Of a stretch of DNA of 64,000 nucleotides, positions 1 to 10,739 are shown piece after piece. The notes under the pieces are model-generated. The model ran no database searches. It worked only from the letters and a program-made list of their open reading frames with translations, and was not told where the DNA came from. This DNA comes from Limnanthes douglasii subsp. nivea (lineage: Eukaryota; Streptophyta; Magnoliopsida; Brassicales; Limnanthaceae), in assembly GCA_036936605.1 (NCBI GenBank), contig JAUPFV010000005.1:3833670-3897669 (forward strand). Reading direction: 5' to 3'. Position numbers and translations under genes: made by a program. Numbering within the stretch: the stretch's first letter is position 1; each line of letters starts with the position of its first letter.

Positions 1-1840
1 AGTATATGATTTGATTATTAGTGGAATTTGGCGCTGGACCCCAAACATCAGAATGGATTAGCAAAAAAGCATAATCAACTCTAGTATTACTTTGATTAAA
101 TGAGACCCTACGATTTTTTGAAAGAATACAGGTTTCAAATTTCTCATGAATTGAATTATTCAAAAAAAATACTAGGAAACAAACTTTTAAGATAACTAAA
201 AGAAGGATGACCAAGTTGTTGGTGCCATAACCAAAGTTGCCTTTCGGTTGTTCCGTGAGCAAGCATGGCATGTCCCTTATGAACTACCTCATCAACATAA
301 TAGAGACCTCATTGTTCAGTACCACGCCCAATGATCTCCTTCGTACGAATGTCATGTAAAATGCAAAAAAATGGATACATAAGAACCACACAGTTGAGTT
401 GTTTTGTCCCTTGACTAACAGATAATAATTTTAAGGATAGTGAAGAAATGTAGAGGCAGTTTTTTAATTTCCATTTTTTCCGAAAAAATAATTGACCCTC
501 CCCCTTTGACTTCACAAATTTCTCCACTAGCAGTTTCAATATGGGACTTATTTGGAGATTACATGTCACCAAAGTCTTTAGGATCATAAGACATGGTGTT
601 CGTAGCCCCGCAATCAAAGATCCAATTAATTGATTTCCTAGATTGGGGGTGAACATGGCACGTTTTGGGCTTTTCATACGTTTCATTTACACACTTTTGG
701 TCAATCCTGTCAAAGAAAGACACGTCTGAAGGAAAATATTTGAAATTAATAAGAGAGGGGTTTGAGGTGTAACTCGCAAACCCTTTACCTCCAAGTTTTT
801 CATAGGAGTTCGTCGTCATTCCTCCAAAACCAGTGCCACTTCCTTGCTCTTTTTTAGTCGGATCTTCACCGCTACTTGTAGACGAAGAACGTTTGACATT
901 AGATCTGAAACGCTGGTTATGTTTCTCCTTATGACCGTCCTCCCACAATTATGGATAGCTAACCAGCTGGAAACATGTCTCTTTAGTGTGTTTCTTCATC
1001 CCATAATGAGTGTAATACAACTTGGATTTATCTTCTTTCTCTTTGGATCAAAATTTAAACCTTTGTGCCGAATCTTTAGCAGCCAAACCCATTCCAATTT
1101 CAATCGAGTAACTATTAGAAGAACTTGATTTTAGTATATTAAGCCTGGCCACTTCCCTTCATATTGTAGCATATGATGTTTCCACGGAAGGAAGAGGATC
1201 CTTTTTCAGGATATCTCCCTTGACTGGTTCCATCTTGTCATTAATCGCCATTAGCAATTGATAGAGTCTTTGTTCTTGAGTCTTCTTATTGTAGATCTGA
1301 ATGTCTTCTGGGTCTATCATATGATTCGGATCTCGCCTATCTATAGACATCCAGATGTTCTGCAGTTTGTTCCTCAAGTCTTCTAGTGTATCAGACCCTT
1401 GCCTTAATGTATTAGCCCTCTTATGAAGGTCAAACACGTGTAAGAAATCTGTACCAGAACCGTATGTGGTGGCTAACCCATCCCAGAGGGATTTTGTAGT
1501 GGGATATTGCGAGACATTATTCACCAAGCTGGATTCAAGATTCTGGATAATCCATGTGAAAACACATTGATCATCTTCTTCCCACCTTGTATATGTTTTG
1601 TCAATTTTGGAGGTGTATGCTCCCCTGTAATATGAGAACCTCTCCCCCATTCCCCCAAATTGCTTTCTTCATCAGGTTTTCCCATAGGGCATAGTTGTCA
1701 CCACCGATTTTAATCCCTAGGGATAAATTCTCGGGGTTAGTTGTTTGTTGTTGTGTTCCGAGACCATTTCTCAGAATGGCAGCAATCTACATGGTTAATT
1801 CATCAGGGATTTGACTGACCACGACTTCATTGTCAGCCAT
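1..1840 (-). pseudogene. copia-1 gag-protease-integrase, decayed
   Basis: Gag probably began at the ATG at 1838-1840, but an in-frame TAG follows after 17 codons. The main gag body is open from 1650 to 1159. The zinc knuckle near 930-1000 has lost its first two cysteines (Tyr in their place) but keeps a CFQL-type tail. Protease at about 610-560 reads WIFDCGATNTM, with the catalytic D-S-G changed to D-C-G. The pre-integrase motif LWLWHQQLGHPSF lies near 200-250, and DVWGP, which holds the first integrase Asp, is at the window edge. This is a capsid-to-integrase polyprotein by family. Several frame changes make it a pseudogene. Confidence 0.85.
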
Positions 1841-1879
1841 CTTTATTGAGGATGTTCAGAATTTTACAGAATAACATGT

Positions 1880-1891
1880 GCTTTGATACTA
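1880..1891 (-). other. Primer-binding site of copia-1 (tRNA-iMet type)
   Basis: Directly downstream of the LTR the minus strand reads TAGTATCAAAGC, two changes from the TGGTATCAGAGC site that pairs with the 3' end of initiator methionine tRNA in plant copia elements. Confidence 0.7.
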
Positions 1892-2136
1892 TGTTGAATT
1901 GGTAATGAGAGGATTTTATTATGTTCTTTTTGTATTGAACTATTTTATAATGCAAACCCAAGTAAGGCTCTCAATATATAGAGAACTTAGAGACCTATAC
2001 AAAGAAACTTAATACACTGATTTATAGGGAGAAGATTAAGGACAATATGTGAAATCCCAAATTATAGTGGTCAATAGTTGATCTCAATTATTACTCCATG
2101 AATCCAGCTTTCCAAATTTAGTCGAATATTCTAACA
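1892..2136 (-). repeat. 5' LTR of copia-1
   Basis: A 245-bp LTR. On the minus strand it begins TGTTAGAATATTCG and ends CCAATTCAACA, giving canonical TG...CA ends. The right edge is fixed by this terminal motif and the left edge by the adjoining primer-binding site. The partner LTR is outside the window, so the exact ends rest on these motifs only. Confidence 0.8.
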
Positions 2137-2157
2137 GATTTGATGACTATTTATCAT

Positions 2158-2357
2158 CAATATCTATAAGATTTAAACTCATAGCCAAAAATAAAAACAT
2201 TAAATAATGACGACTATGAAAATTATATCTTCAATATCTATAAGATTTAAACTCATAGCCAAAAATAAAAACATTAAATAATGACGACTATGAAAATTAT
2301 ATTTTCAATATCTATAAGATTTAAACTCATAACCAAAAATAAAAACATTAAATTATT
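2158..2357. repeat. 74-bp tandem repeat, about 2.7 copies
   Basis: Units start at 2158, 2232 and 2306, exactly 74 bp apart, each opening with AATATCTATAAGATTTAAAC. The first two differ by about one base and the third diverges near its end. The array abuts an R2-like repeat fragment. The rest of 2137-2700 shows no gene. Confidence 0.85.
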
Positions 2358-2374
2358 TACCACTCTTCTTCTAA

Positions 2375-2475
2375 GCAATTTCTTATAATTTAGAATATGT
2401 AATGGTATATCTGGTTACCTCTAATTATTGATCAGTTTGATGATTGCGAGGTAAAATCGTATCCATAACCGTGAT
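2375..2475. repeat. Partial copy of dispersed repeat R2
   Basis: The segment around GATGATTGCGAGGTAAAAT closely matches 61775-61860. The preceding TATAAGATTTAAACTCATAGCC units also resemble the R2 phrase at 13250-13275 and 61685-61710. It is a small piece of a repeat that occurs three times in the window. Confidence 0.6.
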
Positions 2476-2732
2476 CCTCTTCAAGCCCCAATTAGCCAAA
2501 TCCTATTAAGAAAAATCCTATTAAGAAATGTAGGGACTATTAAGTCACCCACTTGTACTAGTCAATACACCTCATCATTAAGTAAACCACTTGACCACCC
2601 TTTCAAAAACAAAATGCAAGTTTCTCCCTTTGCCTTTAGGTAATGTTCTAATTTAATGGTGTCTACTTTGTTCTAACAATTCTGTTAAAGCTAAATTGAC
2701 TCAGTCTACTGTGTTTCAGGCTTTGATACGAA

Positions 2733-3250
2733 ATGAAGAAAGAAAACCCAAAGATGAGGATGAAAGCAAATTCGGACCGAATCTGCACCTTACCCACTAG
2801 TGTAACCGACGTGATTCTATCTAAACTTCCAATTGAGGAAGCAGCAAGAACAAATATTCTATCTAAGCAATGGAGGTTTAAGTGGATCTCGTTACCCATA
2901 TTAATTTTTAATGATCAAGCTATCAAAAAACTTAATAAAAAATACCGGCTTCCGCTATTTGTTGATGAATTTGTAAAAGTGGTCAATCAAATTCTTCTCC
3001 AGCATTCCGGATCAGTACGGGTCTTCACTCTTTCGATTCCGAAAATTACGTGAATATCAATCGTTGGATTAGGTATTTGTCCAATAAAGATGTTACTGAA
3101 GTTACTCTACAGTTTTGGGGACGTAACCCGTATAAATTGAACTTTACTTTGTTCCATTTTCAAAATCTTGTTACATTGAAGCTTCGTCTTTGTCGTATAG
3201 AAATTCCTTTTCAATTTCATGGGCTACATAGCCTTATCAGGTTTTAAAAA
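2733..3250 (+). pseudogene. F-box/FBD gene, 5' fragment (F-box-1)
   Basis: An N-terminal F-box is followed by a leucine-rich start. Such proteins are substrate adaptors of SCF ubiquitin ligases. The frame from 2733 gives the F-box (TLPTSVTDVILSKLPIEEAA at about residues 23-42, then WRFKWISLP). The start aligned with the intact relative at 19288 is the internal Met at 2754. The frame is lost near 3050 and the matching sequence continues in another frame from 3050 to about 3247 (NLVTLKLRLCRIEIPF, SLIRF). Similarity to F-box-2 then stops abruptly where repeat R1 begins, so the 3' half is missing. A TTTCAG acceptor-like motif just upstream (about 2715) is shared with F-box-2 and suggests a 5'-UTR intron. 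It is a truncated pseudogene. Confidence 0.85.
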
Positions 3251-4335
3251 ACGTACGGGTCTTCAAGTTCTAAGCGTACAATACCATGCTATTGTGGAAA
3301 TCGAGTCGTTCATATTTATATACGAAGACGAAATATACGGTACCCACATATTCAGCAAATGGTGGCAGCATTCCAAAACCAAACAAAGCTTGATGTGGGT
3401 GAGATCTCAAATGTCGAACATGATGAATCAATAGCTCACATGCTCAAGGTGAATGATCTACTTTATAGCTCACTAGTATGACCTAGTTTGGATTACTCGT
3501 GGCTCAAAAGATGATGTGACTTTATTTGAGTGTATCAAGACAGTGTGATTTGACTGAAGTGGCACTAAGGAACATGTAGTGTGGTATGATGAGAGTAAGC
3601 ACATTAATCAATTGTAAAGTCTATAGCTCATGTGCGGTACCTTGAAGAAACCTGATTAGAGTGAGGAGATAATAGTCAAATTTAGAGGAGGTTAAAATAA
3701 TACTTTGTTCGAGAGAAGAATTTGTTAGGTGCGACCAAAGTCCCAAATCCTTTAGACATGAGAAAGATTAGTGGTAAATAAGTGAAAATATATCTCAAAT
3801 TAGTCTTAAATCTGTCTTAGATAACCATTTTTTCCAAAGCCCTCGGTTGTTTGAAACTATCTCAACTTTTTATTTTTCGTACCTTCTTACTTGTTAAGGT
3901 TCAACCACCATATGTCTCGACTTGGCCCTTGGCTTTTCCTTGATAAACTTCACAAGTTTCCCTTCATTAAGTAAGTTATGTATATAATGATTCACATCAT
4001 TATGGAATTTACCAATACGTGTTCTTGTTTTGTAATTTCTTGTAAATCCATATCTTCTCATACCTTCGGAATTTCGCTACATCTTAACACCTTATCGATT
4101 ACCCTCAACTTCTCCATTAGTTTTTTTATAAGTTTCTCTTTCAAACTACTCCGGCTTTTGGCTGCTATTATTATAATTTGTGTTGTAGTTTCTAATAGGC
4201 TTGCACCTGAAGTCTTGATATTAGTTATGTCATCTTAGCCTTGTAGAACGTTTAGGTAAGGTATGTTTTGTTTGCACTTATGACATTAAAAGGGGTTTAT
4301 CGATAGATACAAAGAAATGGTAATTAGGGTAGGCG
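3250..4335. repeat. Dispersed repeat R1, uninterrupted copy
   Basis: About 1.1 kb matching 30670-30997 joined to 41519-42300, i.e. the second copy with Tat1 removed. Shared phrases include CGTACGGG near the start, GGATTACTCGTGG at about 3490 and AGGTAAGGTATG near 4255. The start resembles LTR-like text seen around plant retrotransposons, but I cannot assign a family. Short frames inside are not conserved as proteins between the copies. The left edge is fused to F-box-1. Confidence 0.8.
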
Positions 4336-6004
4336 TTTGGAACCCCGAAAATCTAATTACTTGCATATTCTCGTCTACTTCGATATATTCATCCGCCTGA
4401 ACCCACAAATCCTCAAAGTTCAAAGATTTCTTCTTTATGATAATTTTGGCAATAAGTCCCAATTGTCATATATGTTTATAAGCTACAACCCACCGAATCA
4501 TTACAATATTTTAAGTTATTATCGGCTTGGGCAAACAATTGAGTGTACTCCTCAAGATTTTCCTGATGTCTTTCTTGTAGTTAATGATATAATCATTGCC
4601 TCATTTGATATCATTGGATAAGATGAATTGGTTCTTGAATACGGTCAATAAATTAAAGTGTCATATGATGTTTGGAGGAAGTTGGTTGAACCATGGCAGG
4701 AGGCTGCCTCTAAAAGTTATAAAATATGCTCTATAAGCTTATTATGTTTTCCAAAACCGAGTATTTCACTTTTATACTCATCGATGTGGTGTTATGGTTG
4801 AAGAGTAACAACTAAGATATAGTCTTTAGCCATGTTTGTTGTTTGTTTTGCACAAGTCGCGTATGAGATTGAGTTTTTATTTTATTTTGTAGGGATGGGT
4901 TAGCTTAGTTGCTAATTTTTTGGAGTTTGTTTACTCAATTTTTTCGGAGTCTTTTAAAGAGTTTGTTTACTCAAGTTCTTTGGATTATTTTTTAGGAGTT
5001 TGGTTACTTAAGTTTGTTTGAGTTTTTATTTAATCTTTATATCGTCAATTTCAGTTTTAAATAATATATTAAGAATTATTCAGCAATATTGTTTTGTTTC
5101 TGAAACCAATAATATCTCATGTTTGTCCACGTATATTCGTTAAAGCCTTGTAACAAGTCTATATACAAGATAATTTAAGCTAGTTAGAAAAAATTAAGTT
5201 TTAAACATTAGTTCAATAGGAAATGAGCACAGATAACTATGGTTCCTTAGCCCAACAAAATGATGTGCCATATATGGCGGTTGTCTAGGTCAATATTGGG
5301 TCAAATAAAGAAAAGCGATACTCATTTTATTTGTGGCCTGATAACCTTTATAAAAGGTTGGACATGCACATGAAAGACTTGGTAGTCATGTTGGTGGAGG
5401 TCGATTCACATACGCGCTTAAATGATAATTTTGATATCTCGACTAATTGACTTGGGGAGCATGATGATGGCGTTTCTTGTTTTTTATACTCTACCGCCAG
5501 ACGAGGCTCATATGCGCGTCGGCCCTGTATTTTTTCTATGTATTTTAAACAATAAGGTGTTATGCTATTCATACTAGACTAAGAACAACCATGATAGTAA
5601 TGACACTTTCTAGATATATTGGATGATACTATCATAGTACTACTTATAATGTTCTTCCTTCAAATGTTGAGAGCGATAAACGACATAATATAACATATAA
5701 GAATTTTTTCAAAGGTTATTGGGTATAGAAGAAGTGACATCATTTTTTTCTTCATAATTTGTAATCTCTTGAGGAAGATTAAAAAAATACCTCGTAGCGT
5801 ATTGGGCTGATATCCGCCACCACATTGTGAATTACCTTTAACTCAACGAAGCGGGTCTCATACCTGATTTTGTTGGTTATGGAGCTCTGGTTTTAAATTT
5901 AGAACTTATTGTTATAGTATGATTTTAAACTTTAAAAATTCATATTTCGATTTAAGCATTTTATTTATTTTCATGTAAAACTTAAACATTATTTAATTTT
6001 ATTT
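4336..6004. other. AT-rich intergenic stretch without a recognised gene
   Basis: Short frames at 4337-4621 and 5348-5572 have no motif I recognise. The part from about 5880 to 5970 resembles 42690-42790, so it probably belongs to the same larger repeated unit as R1 and R3. Confidence 0.5.
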
Positions 6005-6200
6005 TAGCATCTACCAAATAAAGAAAGTTTAGCATCTATCAAAATAAAGAATTTTTCGCATCTACCAAATAAAAAAGGTTTAGCATCTATCAAAATAAAG
6101 AAGGTTTCGCATCTAGCAAAATAAAGAAGGTTTAGCATCTATCAAAATAAATAAAGAAGGTTTCTCATCTATCAAAATAAAGAAGGTTTTGCATCTTCTT
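6005..6200. repeat. 25/26-bp minisatellite, about 7.5 copies
   Basis: Units of the form GCATCTAYCAAAATAAAGAA start near 6006, 6031, 6057, 6082, 6108, 6134, 6164 and 6190. Spacing alternates between 25 and 26 bp, with one 30-bp unit that carries a 4-bp duplication. Looser GTTTCGCATCT echoes continue to about 6500. Confidence 0.85.
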
Positions 6201-7049
6201 CGTTTACCCTTTAAATTTAAAAATTTAATTTTTTTAAAAAATTTGTATCTTTTAAATCGTAAAAAATCTAAAAATACTGTTGGTTTTGTTTTTTAAGACG
6301 AAACAAAACTAGGACCACTCATTATATGTTTTGAATTGAAAAAAATAAAGAACAAATAACGTTTCACATCTATAAAAAACGTGTTTTGCATCTACCATTC
6401 TAGAAGATTTACACGTTTCGCAACTATCAGTACATACATATACAAACGTTTCGCATCTTCTTTTCTGAACCTAGTACGTACAGATAAAAACGTTTCACAT
6501 CTTCTTCCCTAAACTGTTTTACGACACAAAAAATCTCAGAAACTCAAAACAGATTAAAATCGACGAAAAACTAACTGAAATACAACAAATAAACTACATT
6601 AGCAACGTAAAAACCAGATAAGTACCAAGAATAAAAAACAAAAAATATATCTCGAGTACCTCTAGTATTCCTTAATCAAAATTCAACTTACCACAAACAA
6701 ATCGAATTATCTAAACAGATATCCAAAATCAAACTTTGAAATCAACTAAAAACACAACACAAAACAAATGGAAACAAAAGAAAAACAAGATTATTGGGTA
6801 AAAAAGAAATGAAGGATCGCATAGAGCATTCTATTTACGTAAAAGGAGAGAGAGGATTGGGGAAAAATGTGAAGTATGGGTCTAAAAGCTTTTTATGTTA
6901 TAGAGTAGGGGTATTTATGGGTCTTCAATGATAAATATTTGACTAAAACGGATCTTTCTCGGAGAATAATTAAAATATAGATCCTAGATGGATAATAATT
7001 AGGGTTTTGGATCTTAAATGGTACTTTACCATTTTTTTAACCTATGTAT
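6201..7049. other. AT-rich stretch, no gene seen
   Basis: It holds degenerate echoes of the neighbouring minisatellite (GTTTCACATCT, GTTTCGCAACT) and otherwise no frame, RNA gene or repeat that I can support. Confidence 0.4.
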
Positions 7050-7879
7050 ATGTATCAAATAAATCTAAAAGTTGAGATTTTAGCACGAAATCTAATTGTA
7101 TTTTTGGTTTGGACAATTATGCGCTAAACAAAATTTAATATTATTATAAGATTTCCAAAAAGATAATATGAAGTTATATATTGTACATTTCAAAAATAAT
7201 TAAATCATACTTATTCGAATTGTATAAAAAGAATCAAATTAATACCGTAATCAATTAATCAAATTGGTATATTTTAGATGTTTTAATTTATAAAGCACGT
7301 TTTTTTTTAAATTATTTTTTTTTAATTATATAGCATGCTAAAAACCTATTTTAATAATTAAATAAATTGTCATGTAGTTATAATTTCTTTGTTCTACTGT
7401 TCTACACACCATACAAATAACTAGAGGTGTCTAATGGTTCTGGAACTACGGTTCAAAGCTGACAACTTGCTTAAGAACTGGCGGTTTACCTGCGAAACTG
7501 GCCCATTAGGACTGCAATCTGGCAGGACCGCAACCCGCCAGGACCGCATAAGGAGCAACCCGGCAGGACTGCAACCCGACAGGACTGCGAAACCACGGTT
7601 TATTTGTAAAAAACCGGCGGTTTATTGGTAAATATTATGCTGATTTTATTTATTTTATAACCAAAATGTTATATTTAAAAAATATTGAGATATTGCATAT
7701 TATTATAGAATTATTATTACATTTTTGTTAATATTAATTTGTTTTGGTTATTAATATTTTAAGTGTTGTAATTATTATATAGTCCAAAATTTTAAATATT
7801 ACTTATGTTATTATCACATTTTGAATATTATTATTATGTTTTTAGATCTAATACAAACCAAAACTATATCTTATCATGT

Positions 7880-8165
7880 TAAAATATTACAAATTCTATG
7901 GTTATAATTTTAATATTACATTTTGAATTTTATTATTGTGATTTGGTTTTGAATATTACAAGTGTTATTTATTACTTTTTAAACCAAAATCATATTTTAT
8001 CATGCAAAAATATTACAAGTTATATTGTTATAATTTTAATATTACATTTTGAATTTTATTATTGTGATTTGGTTTCAAATATTACAAGTGTTATTTACTA
8101 TTTTTAAGTTATATTGTTATAATTTTAATATGACATTTTGAATTTTATTATTGTGATTAAGTTTT
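7880..8165. repeat. 89-bp repeat array inside hAT-A, about 3 copies
   Basis: Units built around ATTTTGAATTTTATTATTGT recur about every 89 bp or multiples of it with internal loss. They are the reverse complement of the array at 46480-47110 in hAT-B. An open frame across this stretch only reflects the repeat. Confidence 0.75.
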
Positions 8166-8340
8166 AATATTAAGCCCGGACTTTTGAATTTTTTTTATTT
8201 TTATTTTATTTTTTTTAAACTGTTGAAAACCAAAACCTTTAAAAAAATTAATTCAAAATTTTTAACTATTAATCACCATGTTAGGTATTCAAGTAGTTGC
8301 CCAAGACTTGGTAAGTGAGAGGGTGTGTTTGTGCCTCCTT

Positions 8341-8546
8341 TTATATAGATTGACGCTTTCATCTTCAATGGTAACTATCGATGTGGGATTCTTTTAAACA
8401 AAACTCCTCTTTAATGGTAGTAACTATAGATGTGGGATTCTTTTAAACAAAACTCCAAATCTATAGTTACCATTGAAGAAGAGTTTTGTGTAAAAGAATC
8501 CCACATCGATAGTTACTATTGAAGATGAAAGTGTCAATCTATATAA
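8341..8546. repeat. Fold-back structure inside hAT-A
   Basis: The arm 8341-8396 pairs with 8491-8546 with about two mismatches in 56 bases. A second inner pair lies around 8399-8432 and 8458-8488. Each arm carries ATGTGGGATTCTTTTA or its complement. It looks like a separate fold-back insertion carried within the hAT element. Confidence 0.75.
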
Positions 8547-10042
8547 AAGAATCCCAAGTAATCTAAGATTATCCACATTGTCAATGATCATATATTATTT
8601 AATTATTGATTATTCGGCTTTTATATTTTATTATTTTTTTATGATTGGTTTTGATATTAAACGTTTAATTATTAAAGACATATCGAAAAAAAACTTAAAA
8701 ATATATATTTCCTTAAAACAATTTTGTTTGTTAATTACAATCGCGCAGATTTATTACGGCATAATATTTAAAATACATTAATTTTAGCAAGTTTTTAATA
8801 ATTTTTTATTTCGATTCTGAATCGGTTCTAAACAATATACAAATCACCTAATAATTTAAAATTAGAATACAATTATATGTCTAATAGGTATATATTATTT
8901 AATATGTACATAATATTAAATATAACATCTTAGATATCTAGTATGTTAAAACAATATACAAATCATTTTACAATTATATTGTTTACGATATCTTGTTTAA
9001 GACAATCAAAATTTTATTTTTATATTTTTACGAAAGTTGTAATCGAAATACAAGTAGATGTACTTATTTTATTTAATATCTACATAATATTAAATAAAAT
9101 ATCCTAAATACATAAATATAAATATATAATCAAACGTATCAAAATCAAATTACAATTATTTTTTTAAAATGTAATTGATGATTAGAAAGTTTCGATTAAA
9201 ATGATAACATATTTAAATTAAAATACATGAAATAGAATAATTAACTCGTGTATACGGTACATATCTCAATTATTGAAATTATATTAAATTAACACTTAGA
9301 AATTAATTTTAAATAACATTATAAAATATTCTGATAAACGGTTCTTAAATGGTTAAATGGTTTGGCTGATGGTTTGAACTGGTAAACAGTTCTTAAATGG
9401 TTCGTCTGGTGGTTTGAACTGGCAGTTTAACTGTAAAACTGGTCCATTAAGACTGCAATCTGGCAGGACCGCCAGACCGTCATGACCGCATAAGAGCAAC
9501 CCGCCAGGACCGCATAAGAGCAACCCGCCAGGACCGCAACCCGACAGAACCGCAACCCGTGGTTCTGATTTAAACGGTGCGGGTTGGTGCTGGTTCAACC
9601 CGTTTGACACATCTACAAATAACTTAGTAGTGGAAAGTAAACATATGAAACTCTTGAACTACTTATAAATCGAAATCATAACAATCATGATTCTTGGATT
9701 CGCTTACCGTCTATAAAGATTTTTAAGGGAAACCAATTTAAAGTTTCCGTCTTTTCCAAGAACAAGAATGATTAGATGTTAAGAAACTTATCAAATCTGA
9801 TTATTTTCTTAAATGCACCATATGCCTCATTTGTTAGGATAGCTTGATTCTTCTTGTATTAAATACAAGAGGTGAAGGAATTAAATAAATTATTTAACAG
9901 AAAACGATTAATAAAAATTATATTTTTCATACCATAATTCTTAACTTTTCAAGATGCGAGAGGTGAGATTGGATAAAGATTTAAAATTAATTTAACATCA
10001 TTTTTTTCAATATGATATCACGATTCTTCTTGACAGTGCAAT

Positions 10043-10447
10043 GTTCCTCTCCCCCCTCCTTCCATGGCCGCAATGGTTAGAGCAGGCAAGTACATGGAAT
10101 GCCTCGAAGGATAACCGAAAGCTCCACTGGAAAACAGTCTTCTGTGCCACCATCTATTACATCTGGAAGGAAAGGAATGATAGAATCTTCAACAACAAGC
10201 AATCCCCCTTCTCCAGTATAGCACACCAGGTGCTATCGGACCTCAGATACTGATTCAAAGGAACCAAAGCCATCTTCACAGGATAGTCCGGCTACTCTAC
10301 TGTCTTTCAGATTAATACAAGTATAATTTAAATTCTGTAACAACCTCCTCTAGACCATTTCGTATTTCTCCATGTAACGAGGCACCCGCCCCCTGAAACC
10401 CATGTACATTTTTTCATTAATTTAAGCGCTTTTTATACAAAAAAAAA
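10043..10447 (+). mobile_element. 5'-truncated LINE (L1-type) insertion
   Basis: An 11-bp duplication GACAGTGCAAT at 10032-10042 and 10448-10458 flanks a 405-bp insert that ends in a run of A at about 10439. Inside, a frame from 10041 to 10253 contains WKTVFCATIYYIWKERNDRI, typical of the zinc-binding C-terminus of plant LINE reverse transcriptase ORF2. Severe 5' truncation, an A tail and a long duplication fit target-primed reverse transcription. Only the ORF2 tail and 3' UTR remain. Confidence 0.9.
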
Positions 10448-10739
10448 GACAGTGCAATTCTTTTTTATTAAAATTTGAGTTATCTTTCCTACTATCAAAG
10501 CAATATCAAATATTATTTTAATAAATTAATAAAGTAATACCAATAAAAATAATTTGTTTTTGTTTTTGATAAAAAAAAATTCAATAAAATTGAGTAATAA
10601 AAAATTATTTTAAATTATTTTATAAAAAATATTTTAAATTATTTTTTAAAAAATTATTTTAAATTATTTTATAAAAAATATTCATTACTTTTATTAATAT
10701 TTGTGTTATAATCTACAACAATTATTATAATAAAAATAG

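Larger units (their letters stand above)
1..2136 (-). mobile_element. Ty1/copia retrotransposon (copia-1), 5' half
   Basis: A minus-strand copia element whose 5' LTR, primer-binding site, gag, protease and start of integrase lie in the window; the rest runs off the left edge. In its own direction the order is LTR, tRNA-Met-type primer site, gag, zinc-knuckle remnant, protease, pre-integrase and integrase, as in Ty1/copia. The 3' LTR and target duplication cannot be checked. Stops and frame changes show it is not functional as read. Confidence 0.9.
7422..9615. mobile_element. Non-autonomous hAT-type transposon (hAT-A)
   Basis: A 2194-bp element that begins TAGAGGTGTC and ends GACACATCTA, flanked by the perfect 8-bp duplication CAAATAAC at 7414-7421 and 9616-9623. 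Eight-base duplications and this kind of short terminal inverted repeat are hallmarks of hAT elements. Subterminal regions at 7430-7620 and 9340-9600 are GC-richer and carry many copies of AGGACCGCAACCCG-like motifs, probable transposase-binding repeats. No transposase frame is present, so movement would need a partner. Its ends match hAT-B in reverse orientation. Confidence 0.9.
7050..10031. repeat. Dispersed repeat R3, copy split by hAT-A
   Basis: The flanks 7050-7421 and 9624-10031 together match 43255-44086, for example AAATCTAAAAGTTGAGA at the left and CATGATTCTTGGATT at about 9688. The interruption is exactly the hAT-A element plus one copy of its 8-bp duplication. Family unknown. Confidence 0.75.

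Noticed and set aside
3219..3434. Frame joining F-box-1 to repeat R1
   Set aside because: It crosses the point where homology to F-box-2 ends; the R1 part is not coding in the second copy.
6005..6200. CRISPR-like array
   Set aside because: Units are contiguous with no unique spacers; it is a minisatellite in a plant genome.
7898..8107. Frame with repeated FEFYYCDLV units in hAT-A
   Set aside because: Artefact of the 89-bp repeat; unit and frame are not kept in hAT-B.
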